Below, in pieces: positions 5,144 through 11,246 of a stretch of DNA of 28,123 nt; position 1 is the stretch's first letter, and every line of letters starts with the position of its first letter. The stretch is taken from IMG/VR virus record IMGVR_UViG_3300020439_000052, positions 1-28,123 of that record; one strand, written 5' to 3'. The notes beneath the pieces are model-generated. The model saw nothing but the letters and a program-made list of their open reading frames with translations, was not told the origin of the DNA and made no database searches. This DNA comes from a virus. The translations under genes were made by a program, and so were the position numbers.

Positions 5144-6344
5144 CGGTATGTCTTGTGGGCAGATTGCCCTTGACCAACTAGGTATACCAGTAAAAAATTA
5201 TTTCGCAGCTGAGATTGACAAGTTCGCAATCAAGGTAGCACGAGCAAACTATCCTGACATGATTCACCTTGGTGATGTTCAGAACATACAAACCATTGAT
5301 GATAACTTGATAGATGAGTTTGATTGTGGACACAAAATCGATTTACTGATCGGAGGTAGTCCGTGTCAGGGTTTCAGTTTTGCAGGTAAGCAACTCAACT
5401 TTGACGATCCTAGATCCAAGTTATTCTTTGAGTACGTCAGGCTACTTAAAGCATTGAAACCAAAGTATTTCTTGATGGAGAATGTCAAGATGTCCAAACA
5501 ATCCCAACAGATTATCACAGACTATCTGGGTGTTGAGCCTATTGAAATCAATAGCAACCTGGTTTCAGCGCAGAACAGACGCAGACTATACTGGACGAAC
5601 ATACCAGTTGACGGACTGCCAGAGGACAAGGGTATAGTCCTAGCTGACATCTTAGAAGATGGGTTCACTGACAGGGACAAGTCCTACTGTCTGGATGCAA
5701 GCTACTACAAAGGTGGTGGTGCTAGCAATGTCAGACTGTACTTTGAAAAGAGTAGAAGACAGATAGTCTTTGGTTCTGGCATAAATGTAATAGGTGAAGC
5801 TACCGACATCAAAGGTAGAGAAAGTATACGAAGAGTCTACGGCACAGACGGTAAAGCACCAACATTATTAGCTACCACAGGTGGCAACACTCAACCTAAA
5901 GTTTGTGTAAAGGGTGCTAGGATAGTCAACCGTAGACTAGATGAAAGAGGTAAGAGACAAGATAATAATAAGGACATACCTCTCAAAGCTCAACTAGAAC
6001 TACGGCTAGATGACAAGGCAGGGTGTCTAACCACAGTTCAAAAAGATTCTGTCCTTGCCTACCCAAAAATATTACAACGAGCTAGAGGCTACAACAAAGG
6101 TGGACTCAAAGCTTTGGATGGTAAGACTCCAACACTCAGCACGAGTGCATGGGAACACAACAATCACCTCACACTGGATGAGGGAACGACATGGAGGAAG
6201 CTCACACCGACAGAGTGTGAGAGACTTCAAACTGTACCTGATGGGTACACTGACCATGTGTCCAACACACAACGATACAAGATGCTAGGTAATGGTTGGA
6301 CAGTAGACGTAATCAAACATATCTTTGGAGGACTAACACAATGA
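5112..6344 (+). CDS. DNA (cytosine-5) methyltransferase
   Basis: 410 residues, normal length for the family. It transfers a methyl group from S-adenosylmethionine to C5 of cytosine in DNA. All main motifs are present in order: motif I LFDGMSCGQIAL (SAM binding, near the N-terminus), motif IV GGSPCQGFSF with the catalytic Cys at about residue 85, motif VI MENV with Glu about 123, motif VIII QNRRRLYW (about 154-161), motif IX RKLTPTECERLQ and motif X GNGWTVDVI at the C-terminus. Between VIII and IX lies a target-recognition region containing several short repeated patterns (CLDASYYKGGG, APTLLATTGG, TPTLSTSAWE). No restriction endonuclease neighbour is seen, so it is an orphan enzyme that probably protects or marks phage DNA. 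GGAGGA precedes the ATG; its stop overlaps the next start (ATGA). Confidence 0.95.
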   Translation: MKSINVLSLFDGMSCGQIALDQLGIPVKNYFAAEIDKFAIKVARANYPDMIHLGDVQNIQTIDDNLIDEFDCGHKIDLLIGGSPCQGFSFAGKQLNFDDPRSKLFFEYVRLLKALKPKYFLMENVKMSKQSQQIITDYLGVEPIEINSNLVSAQNRRRLYWTNIPVDGLPEDKGIVLADILEDGFTDRDKSYCLDASYYKGGGASNVRLYFEKSRRQIVFGSGINVIGEATDIKGRESIRRVYGTDGKAPTLLATTGGNTQPKVCVKGARIVNRRLDERGKRQDNNKDIPLKAQLELRLDDKAGCLTTVQKDSVLAYPKILQRARGYNKGGLKALDGKTPTLSTSAWEHNNHLTLDEGTTWRKLTPTECERLQTVPDGYTDHVSNTQRYKMLGNGWTVDVIKHIFGGLTQ

Positions 6345-6493
6345 AAAGATATTACGTAGAGTACCGTCTTTATAAAGAATCACACACTGATTATTTTTAT
6401 ATGAAGGCTTACAGTCCAGAACAAATTCATGAAATGATGGATGTTTATGAAATAATTGAGATAGATCAAACAGATTAAAGGAGGACTAACACA
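6327..6493 (+). repeat. Duplicated 14-bp translation leader GGAGGACTAACACA
   Basis: Identical copies at 6327-6340 and 6480-6493 stand directly before the ATGs of two consecutive small genes. The copy carries the Shine-Dalgarno and spacer, so the 45-aa gene appears to be framed by repeated initiation signals. Confidence 0.8.
6341..6478 (+). CDS. 45-aa hypothetical protein coupled to the methyltransferase
   Basis: The ATG chosen here (MKRYYVEYRLYKES) overlaps the methyltransferase stop as ATGA and has GGAGG at proper distance; an upstream ATG in the same frame has neither. The protein is rich in Tyr and Glu and looks like a small beta-alpha domain. Its leader sequence GGAGGACTAACACA is repeated exactly before the next gene. 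Function unknown. Confidence 0.65.
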   Translation: MKRYYVEYRLYKESHTDYFYMKAYSPEQIHEMMDVYEIIEIDQTD

Positions 6494-6678
6494 TGCAAAT
6501 TGATTCAATGTTATTTCACAAGAACAAACTCATACGGTTAGCTCTGATAGCTAAACAATTACAGATAGATTCAAGCTCAGTATTTAAAACAAAACAGGAG
6601 AGAGACACCGCAATCGGTAAGCTCTGCAGCTTGAACAATAAAGTAGAGGAGATACTTTATGAAACTAGACGAACTTAA
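6493..6678 (+). CDS. Small helical hypothetical protein
   Basis: 61 residues, rich in Leu, Lys and Ile, likely two helices. A strong GGAGG site precedes the ATG. Its end overlaps the start of the following coiled-coil gene by 20 bp, and the site for that gene (GAGGAG) lies within it. No family recognised. Confidence 0.6.
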   Translation: MQIDSMLFHKNKLIRLALIAKQLQIDSSSVFKTKQERDTAIGKLCSLNNKVEEILYETRRT

Positions 6679-6883
6679 GTCTGACCTTGAGATGTATGAC
6701 AGATTCATACTCAAGGCAGAGCAAGAGATAAAAGATCTTGAAGATAAATACGGCACAGGTGTCAGACCTGGTTGGGTTTCAGCAGAGATGAGCACTCTTT
6801 GGGAAAGACTCAATCGTTTGTATGTAAAATCAAGTGAATGTGAAATACAAATAAAGGAGAAAGAAAATGAGCAAATATCCTAA
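6659..6883 (+). CDS. Small coiled-coil hypothetical protein
   Basis: 74 residues, mostly charged, with Leu/Ile at heptad-like spacing in the first half (MKLDELKSDLEMYDRFI) and again at the C-terminus, suggesting a coiled-coil dimer. Overlaps both neighbours. The start is supported by GAGGAG. Function unknown. Confidence 0.6.
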   Translation: MKLDELKSDLEMYDRFILKAEQEIKDLEDKYGTGVRPGWVSAEMSTLWERLNRLYVKSSECEIQIKEKENEQIS

Positions 6884-7124
6884 ACATGTTTGGGAATCAA
6901 CCTGCCACTATTGGTTGGATGATATGTATAAACCAGTACAAACTACGTTGTATCAATCTAGGACCAGAGCAATCAGAGATGCTATCGTAACGATACGAGA
7001 TACAGATCTGGATGAACATCAGGTGATGGAAGTGGGCAACACTATCAAGAAAGATTACACTGTAGTAAGCACTAGCAATAGACCATCAAAACAATACATC
7101 ATAAGAAAGAAAGCATTAGTATGA
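6867..7124 (+). CDS. Hypothetical protein
   Basis: 85 residues, mixed composition with three Trp/Tyr-rich spots at the N-terminus (YPKHVWES, CHYWLDDMYK). No motif recognised. AAGGAG precedes the ATG, which lies inside the previous gene. The stop overlaps the next ATG (ATGA). Probably an early protein. Confidence 0.6.
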   Translation: MSKYPKHVWESTCHYWLDDMYKPVQTTLYQSRTRAIRDAIVTIRDTDLDEHQVMEVGNTIKKDYTVVSTSNRPSKQYIIRKKALV

Positions 7125-7249
7125 ATAAGACACCAAAAGAAAAGAAATACTCTAACCCAATGTGGACTAAAGAAGAACAGGAGGCAGTGGATAAATACAT
7201 TGCATCGATAAAATTCAAACCAAAAGACAAGGAGGAAAAAGAGGAATGA
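7121..7249 (+). CDS. 42-aa highly charged microprotein
   Basis: MNKTPKEKKYSNPMW followed by Lys/Glu-rich sequence to the end; almost half the residues are charged. It is tied to both neighbours by ATGA overlaps, which is good evidence that it is translated despite its size. The next gene's GGAGG site lies within its last codons. Function unknown. Confidence 0.6.
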   Translation: MNKTPKEKKYSNPMWTKEEQEAVDKYIASIKFKPKDKEEKEE

Positions 7250-7476
7250 ATTGTAAAACTTTCATACGAAAAGGTGAGCTACCAGAGAAAGACCAGGTGG
7301 TAAAGTTCTACAACTATGCTGACATTGACGCACTCAATGCAGCCAAGGTAGTGCTCAACAAAGTAGGAGACAGTGGCTACTGGAAACGTAGAACAATGGA
7401 TGTATGGGAATACGTTCACGTCAAAGAGTTAAACGATGAAGATTTAAAGGAGCAACTAAATGCCTGTAACACTTAA
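7246..7476 (+). CDS. Hypothetical protein
   Basis: 76 residues, soluble and mildly acidic. The sequence DIDALNAAKVVLNKVGDSGYWKR looks like a helix followed by a strand; no named domain. The start is fixed by GGAGG and by the ATGA overlap. The end overlaps the next gene by 17 bp. Confidence 0.6.
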   Translation: MNCKTFIRKGELPEKDQVVKFYNYADIDALNAAKVVLNKVGDSGYWKRRTMDVWEYVHVKELNDEDLKEQLNACNT

Positions 7477-7660
7477 TCAAATACTAGCTATGGAAAATGT
7501 TTTAGCTACTCGCAAAATACCTAGTGACATTGTAGCAATGGCAAAGACTAAACGCTACAGTGAAAGCAAACAAAAAGTAATTACCCTAGGTGAGCAACCA
7601 CTACACTACGTATTAAGAATACTAGCAAAGGAAGGGTTAGATAACTCATGGAGTACATAA
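7460..7660 (+). CDS. Small basic helical hypothetical protein
   Basis: 66 residues, helical and basic in the middle (AMAKTKRYSESKQK). AAGGAG before the ATG. Its last 13 bp overlap the next small gene. No family recognised. Confidence 0.55.
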   Translation: MPVTLNQILAMENVLATRKIPSDIVAMAKTKRYSESKQKVITLGEQPLHYVLRILAKEGLDNSWST

Positions 7661-7797
7661 TTCACATAAGCAAGAAAGGTGGTGAGTGTTTTGCTTACCA
7701 CTCTACAAGAGATAAGTCAGAATTGGATAGACTTGTTAGCAAGTATATGAGGATGAAGGACATAACACTTGAAGTAAAGAAAAGGTTTATACCGTGA
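7648..7797 (+). CDS. 49-aa hypothetical protein
   Basis: Begins MEYIIHISKKGGECFAYHS, then a Lys/Asp-rich helix; probably a compact beta-alpha fold. The ATG lies inside the previous gene and the stop TGA overlaps the following GTG start (GTGA), which supports translation by coupling. Function unknown. Confidence 0.55.
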   Translation: MEYIIHISKKGGECFAYHSTRDKSELDRLVSKYMRMKDITLEVKKRFIP

Positions 7798-7964
7798 CAC
7801 CTAAAGTAGAGAAACTATACAACAAGATTTACTACAGTAGGCTGACAGAGTACGAGATCAAACAACTGATAGTAGGTCTTGTTGGTATGACCTTGACAAC
7901 AAAATCTTTTGAAGACGCAGCTAAAACAACTTGCGACTACAAGTACGATGATGTTGCAAAATAA
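7794..7964 (+). CDS. 56-aa hypothetical protein with GTG start
   Basis: Starts at GTG overlapping the upstream stop as GTGA. Sequence VTPKVEKLYNKIYYSRLTEYE, then a short hydrophobic patch (LIVGLVGM) and a charged tail. No recognised domain. It is the last member of a run of tightly overlapping genes before a less dense interval. Confidence 0.5.
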   Translation: MTPKVEKLYNKIYYSRLTEYEIKQLIVGLVGMTLTTKSFEDAAKTTCDYKYDDVAK

Positions 7965-7996
7965 TAAAAGGATGGTACAACTAAAGGGGTTCCTCA

Positions 7997-8062
7997 ATGA
8001 GTGCTGATATTATATCGGTGGGTGTTGCATTAATTGTGTGGGGTTACATCCTCTTGCAATGA
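7997..8062 (+). CDS. Possible 21-aa membrane peptide
   Basis: MSADIISVGVALIVWGYILLQ is almost wholly one hydrophobic helix. AAAGGGG lies at a suitable distance before the ATG. Tiny membrane peptides are common in phage early regions, but this length could also arise by chance. Confidence 0.3.
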   Translation: MSADIISVGVALIVWGYILLQ

Positions 8063-8093
8063 CGTGACAACTTGCCTCACTTGAAACAAACAT

Positions 8094-8173
8094 AAAGTAT
8101 AACGACATACTAGTAGTATAATACTTCAAGTTTATAACTTATATTATTATATTATTATTGTTGTTATACTTTA
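8094..8173. repeat. Inverted repeat flanking an AT-rich gap
   Basis: AAAGTATAAC (8094-8103) and its exact complement GTTATACTTT (8163-8172) bracket about 60 bp made mostly of A and T, including TATAAT at 8117-8122. This 128-bp gap (8063-8190) has no gene. No matching -35 was found, so promoter function is only possible. It could be an internal control site for the genes that follow. Confidence 0.5.
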
Positions 8174-8190
8174 AGTATAGGACTTAAACC

Positions 8191-8379
8191 TTGAGCAAAC
8201 CACCAAAAAAAAGAATCATAGTATATGAAGACGAGCCAGAGTTCGATGAGTTACTACAAATAAATAGTAACTTGTTAGAGCACGTCCTGGATTTACAAGA
8301 GTTCTTACTCTTGCAGGGTATATCAGAAGAAAGCTTTCTGAAATGGCAAGAAACAAAAAAAGAAAGGGTATATCATTGA
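8191..8379 (+). CDS. Small acidic hypothetical protein with TTG start
   Basis: 62 residues. It begins at TTG (MSKPPKKRIIVYEDEPEF) with AGGA in front; no in-frame ATG precedes it. A basic head is followed by an acidic, Leu-rich helix (about 17-50). Its last 37 bp overlap the next gene in another frame. Function unknown. Confidence 0.5.
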   Translation: MSKPPKKRIIVYEDEPEFDELLQINSNLLEHVLDLQEFLLLQGISEESFLKWQETKKERVYH

Positions 8380-8591
8380 GTATATATTTACCAGAGCCTA
8401 CGACTATTCTTGTTGCAGTCCTGTCGTTTTTGATAGGTTTTTTGTACAGGAAATATAATGATAACGAAAGTATAAAAGATTCTTTTGATGAAGGATTCAA
8501 GAAGGGTGAACAGAACGTCATCAAGTCGTTGGCTCAACTGACCAGGGGAGAGCAAGAAATTGAACTGTTTAGATCAAAGGTGGATAGATGA
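8343..8591 (+). CDS. Small single-pass membrane protein
   Basis: 82 residues: a basic N-terminus (ARNKKRKG), a hydrophobic segment (about residues 20-35, ILVAVLSFLIGFLY) and an acidic/polar C-terminal part (about 40-82). Topology is likely N-in with a soluble tail. No clear ribosome binding site; start by ATG inside the previous gene. An inner-membrane early protein is plausible. Confidence 0.55.
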   Translation: MARNKKRKGISLSIYLPEPTTILVAVLSFLIGFLYRKYNDNESIKDSFDEGFKKGEQNVIKSLAQLTRGEQEIELFRSKVDR

Positions 8592-8632
8592 CCCACACGA
8601 TGAAGTAACACACTGGATAGGGAGGATGGACA

Positions 8633-8818
8633 ATGCGACACTTAAACTACGAGAAAGAGAAAGTTGTTGCTGTCGAACAGTATATCATCGCATTACAGAA
8701 GGATATAAGTGATCTGGAATGGGACGGTGAATACAAAAAAGCAGACAACCTTAAAAGAATATTAGAAGATGTAACGGAGCAAAAAGAAAGAGGTGAAGTA
8801 TGGTATCCAATGTTTTAG
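8633..8818 (+). CDS. Small charged helical hypothetical protein
   Basis: 61 residues, Lys/Glu-rich, likely helical throughout (YEKEKVVAVEQYIIALQKD). GGGAGG lies before the ATG. Overlaps the next gene by 19 bp. No family recognised. Confidence 0.55.
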   Translation: MRHLNYEKEKVVAVEQYIIALQKDISDLEWDGEYKKADNLKRILEDVTEQKERGEVWYPMF

Positions 8819-8997
8819 AAGACTACGCAATATATTTCCAAGATGAGTTACCACTTAATCATGAGCCTAGCTTAGATCATTGGGCTAAACTTAGGGCAAA
8901 ACAAGAAATGGAAGATGGGTGCTACACTAATTGGGATCATGCCTATGAAGCAGAGTGGATGTATCTGGATGCAGAATATAACTACAGTTATGTGTGA
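8800..8997 (+). CDS. Small acidic, Trp/Tyr-rich hypothetical protein
   Basis: 65 residues, strongly acidic, with many Trp and Tyr (WAKLRAKQEMEDGCYTNWDH and a YLDAEYNYSYV end). Acidic, aromatic-rich small phage proteins sometimes mimic DNA or bind host enzymes, but that is only a thought here. The start lies inside the previous gene with AGGTGA-like sequence upstream. Confidence 0.55.
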   Translation: MVSNVLEDYAIYFQDELPLNHEPSLDHWAKLRAKQEMEDGCYTNWDHAYEAEWMYLDAEYNYSYV

Positions 8998-9006
8998 GGT
9001 AACATT

Positions 9007-9180
9007 ATGGTATGGGTTTTAATATGGATGCAGTTGTTTAGTACACAGGCTGTTGATTATTATCAACTAGGCACTTTTGCTACGGAGAAAGAGTGTACAG
9101 CAGCACTGAGCAAAGCAGCAGTAATGATAACACACAAGTCAGAGACAGTGGCTTGTTTAGAAGTAGAGGTAAACCAGTAA
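9007..9180 (+). CDS. 57-aa protein with N-terminal hydrophobic segment and two Cys
   Basis: Starts MVWVLIWMQLFSTQAVDYYQ: a short hydrophobic stretch followed by an AxA-poor but signal-like boundary, then a soluble part with two Cys (KECTAAL and VACLEV). It could be exported to the periplasm with one disulfide, or be membrane-anchored. GAGGT lies before the ATG. Its stop overlaps the next start as TAATG. Function unknown. Confidence 0.55.
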   Translation: MVWVLIWMQLFSTQAVDYYQLGTFATEKECTAALSKAAVMITHKSETVACLEVEVNQ

Positions 9181-9395
9181 TGCAACCAAAGGATCTTCCT
9201 TGTCACATCAGACTTAAGTATGAGCCTACACAAATGCAACTAGGTAAAGCTTGCCGTTTGCATGGTAAAGACTTTAAGAGTGTAGCAGATGCAGCACGTT
9301 ACTTTAACGTCAACTACTCGTGGGCAGCGGAGCAAGTGAGAAACGGATGGAACACTGAAGACTTTCCAAAAAAGAGGAGGAAGAATTATGACTGA
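9180..9395 (+). CDS. Small protein with helix-turn-helix-like (NUMOD-type) motif
   Basis: 71 residues from the ATG at the TAATG junction; an earlier in-frame start would lie inside the previous gene without a ribosome binding site. The segment FKSVADAARYFNVNYSWAAE, then QVRNGW (about residues 36-61), resembles the helix-turn-helix repeats found beside phage nucleases (NUMOD1-like 'F.SV.EAA..F.V..S.V...L..GW'). A basic tail follows (PKKRRKN). It may bind DNA. The family call is by pattern only. Confidence 0.5.
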   Translation: MQPKDLPCHIRLKYEPTQMQLGKACRLHGKDFKSVADAARYFNVNYSWAAEQVRNGWNTEDFPKKRRKNYD

Positions 9396-9537
9396 ACAAT
9401 ACTGTACAACCAAAGGATTAGGTTGGGCTTTCATTACCTGTGTATTCTTTATACTAGGTGTACCTGTACTGATGTGGTTAGCTTTGGAAGGGGCTGCCTG
9501 GTACAACAAGTTTGACTTAATGAACCCAATGTGGTAG
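9388..9537 (+). CDS. 49-aa single-pass membrane protein
   Basis: A hydrophobic helix (about residues 11-33, LGWAFITCVFFILGVPVLMW) lies between a short polar head with one Cys and a polar tail. GGAGGA precedes the ATG, inside the end of the previous gene. Real by ribosome binding site and coding context; role unknown. Confidence 0.55.
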   Translation: MTEQYCTTKGLGWAFITCVFFILGVPVLMWLALEGAAWYNKFDLMNPMW

Positions 9538-9541
9538 AGCT

Positions 9542-9679
9542 ATGGCAGAAGTTCAAGAGTGGCATATTGATAGGAAGAAAGGTATATCGAAAGAGATCAG
9601 ACCAATGACCAAAGAAGAACGTCAAAGATCTATTGAAAAGGAGAAACTTAATGACTGCGATAGTGAGCAGCAACAATGA
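9542..9679 (+). CDS. 45-aa highly charged microprotein before the primase gene
   Basis: MAEVQEWHIDRKKGISKEIR, then Lys/Glu/Arg-rich and a Gln end. Its last 29 bp overlap the primase-helicase start, and that gene's GGAG site lies inside it, so it may act partly as a leader for translation of the primase. Function of the peptide unknown. Confidence 0.5.
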   Translation: MAEVQEWHIDRKKGISKEIRPMTKEERQRSIEKEKLNDCDSEQQQ

Positions 9680-11246
9680 AATTACACATCAACCATGTCC
9701 ATATGATGAATGCGGAAGCTCAGATGCTTTCAGCTACAATTTAGTTACAAAGGTAGGCAAGTGTCACTCGTGTAACAGAGGGTATCCAGGAAGAGATTCA
9801 AAGTTTGAATGGGCAGAATCTACATACCCACCACCTCCCCCCAAGATTGATTTAAAACAAGCTAGAGTTATAAGTGGTAGGCACGATGGTATACGTGGCC
9901 TTGAAGAAGATGTTGCTAAACTGTACAACATTCAGTTGCAGTACGGTGAAAGCAATGAACCTATCCGTTACGCATTCAAGTACAAGAACAATGTAAAGTA
10001 TCGGGGCTACCACGAGAAGAAGTTCTGGACTAAAGAACGTGGAGCACCCACAGATTTATTTGGTCCTGACTTCAATGCAGGATCTAGCAAACGTATATAC
10101 ATTACTGAAGGTGAGTTTGATGCAGCCAGTTTGTATCAGGTTCTAGGTAAATCATACCCAGTGAAGTCATTGCCAAGTGCTTCCCTGTCAGAGAAATTTA
10201 TCAGGGATAACTTTGATTACCTCAACTCTTTTGAGATGGTAGTCTACGGTGGTGAGCTTGATGCAGCAGGTCAAGGTGCAGCACAGAAACTTTATAGCAT
10301 GATGCCTGAGAAGTTTTACTATGTACCTATGACAAAATGGAAAGATGCTAACGAGTTTCTGATGAAGGGAGACGAGTCAGATCTTAAATGGGCAGCACTT
10401 AAACCACAAAGGTTTTCACCTGACAACTTCTTTGTAGGTGACTTGGAGGTAGAGAAAGCAATCACTACTGAGAATCCTTACGAGTATGTACCGACAGGAC
10501 ACACTGGTATTGATGATAAGATCAGAGGATTAGTGAAGGGTGGTCTAACATTTATCAAAGCACTGAGAGGTCAAGGCAAGACTGAGCTAGTCAGATACTT
10601 TGAAGTTCAACTACTCAAACAGAACACTCGTGTTGCTATGCTACACATGGAAGAGATGAAGTCTACAACCTACAGGGCAATGGCAACCTACGAACTTGGT
10701 TGGAACGTCAGGACTAAAGAGGATGCCGTAGCCACAGGATTCAGTGAAGAGCAAGTGATCCAGGCTGCACAGAAAATGGCAGGAGATGAGAACACAATCA
10801 TCTTTGAGATGCAGAGTCGTGATGATCCAATGCAGTTGTTGGATTATGTAAGGTTGGCCTCCACAGTTTATGGAGCACAGTATATATTCATAGATCACGT
10901 TCAACGACTAGCCTATCTGTCAAACTCTGGTGTTGATGCAGCTACAAGCACACTCACCACTCTTGGTTCAAGGATGGCACAACTCGCAAAAGAACTTAAC
11001 ATCGGTGTCGTTTTTATCTCTCAAGTAAATGATGATGGACGTACCAAGTACGCAGCTTCACTTGAAGAAGAAGCAATCATCTGTATTAAACTGAACAGGA
11101 ACACTGAGTCAGACGATGAAGTAGAAAGAAACACAACTCATTTTATTGTTGATAAGAACAGACCATTTGCAAAGCTAGGTAATGCAGGTTCAGTATATTA
11201 TGATCCTGAGACTACGATCCTAGAAGAAACGGTTTGGCAAGGATGA
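9651..11246 (+). CDS. T7 gp4-like primase-helicase
   Basis: 531 residues. It makes RNA primers and unwinds DNA at the fork. Domains in order: zinc-binding primase head with Cys16, Cys21, Cys38 and Cys41; TOPRIM primase core with ITEGEFDA (about 146-153) and a second acidic motif GGELDAAG; RecA-like helicase with Walker A ALRGQGKT (about 303-310), Walker B YIFIDHVQRL (about 410-420) and a later ISQVNDDGR segment. T7 gp4 is 566 residues, so this is full length. The ATG at 9651 has AAGGAG in front; an earlier TTG in frame is less likely. The TOPRIM second motif reads ExD where T7 has DxD. The stop overlaps the polymerase ATG (ATGA), coupling the two replication proteins. Confidence 0.93.
   Translation: MTAIVSSNNEITHQPCPYDECGSSDAFSYNLVTKVGKCHSCNRGYPGRDSKFEWAESTYPPPPPKIDLKQARVISGRHDGIRGLEEDVAKLYNIQLQYGESNEPIRYAFKYKNNVKYRGYHEKKFWTKERGAPTDLFGPDFNAGSSKRIYITEGEFDAASLYQVLGKSYPVKSLPSASLSEKFIRDNFDYLNSFEMVVYGGELDAAGQGAAQKLYSMMPEKFYYVPMTKWKDANEFLMKGDESDLKWAALKPQRFSPDNFFVGDLEVEKAITTENPYEYVPTGHTGIDDKIRGLVKGGLTFIKALRGQGKTELVRYFEVQLLKQNTRVAMLHMEEMKSTTYRAMATYELGWNVRTKEDAVATGFSEEQVIQAAQKMAGDENTIIFEMQSRDDPMQLLDYVRLASTVYGAQYIFIDHVQRLAYLSNSGVDAATSTLTTLGSRMAQLAKELNIGVVFISQVNDDGRTKYAASLEEEAIICIKLNRNTESDDEVERNTTHFIVDKNRPFAKLGNAGSVYYDPETTILEETVWQG

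Noticed and set aside
3695-6344. A restriction-modification or BREX/DISARM-like defence island around the methyltransferase
   Set aside because: Neighbours are only tiny unknown proteins and a Gp88-like protein; no endonuclease, ATPase or helicase of such systems is present.
8560-8712. TTG-started 50-codon frame (contains RWIDDPHDEVTHWIGRM) bridging the 82-aa and 61-aa genes
   Set aside because: The peptide looks somewhat protein-like, but it overlaps two better-supported genes and has no ribosome binding site at the TTG. It may be a remnant; not strong enough to list as a gene.
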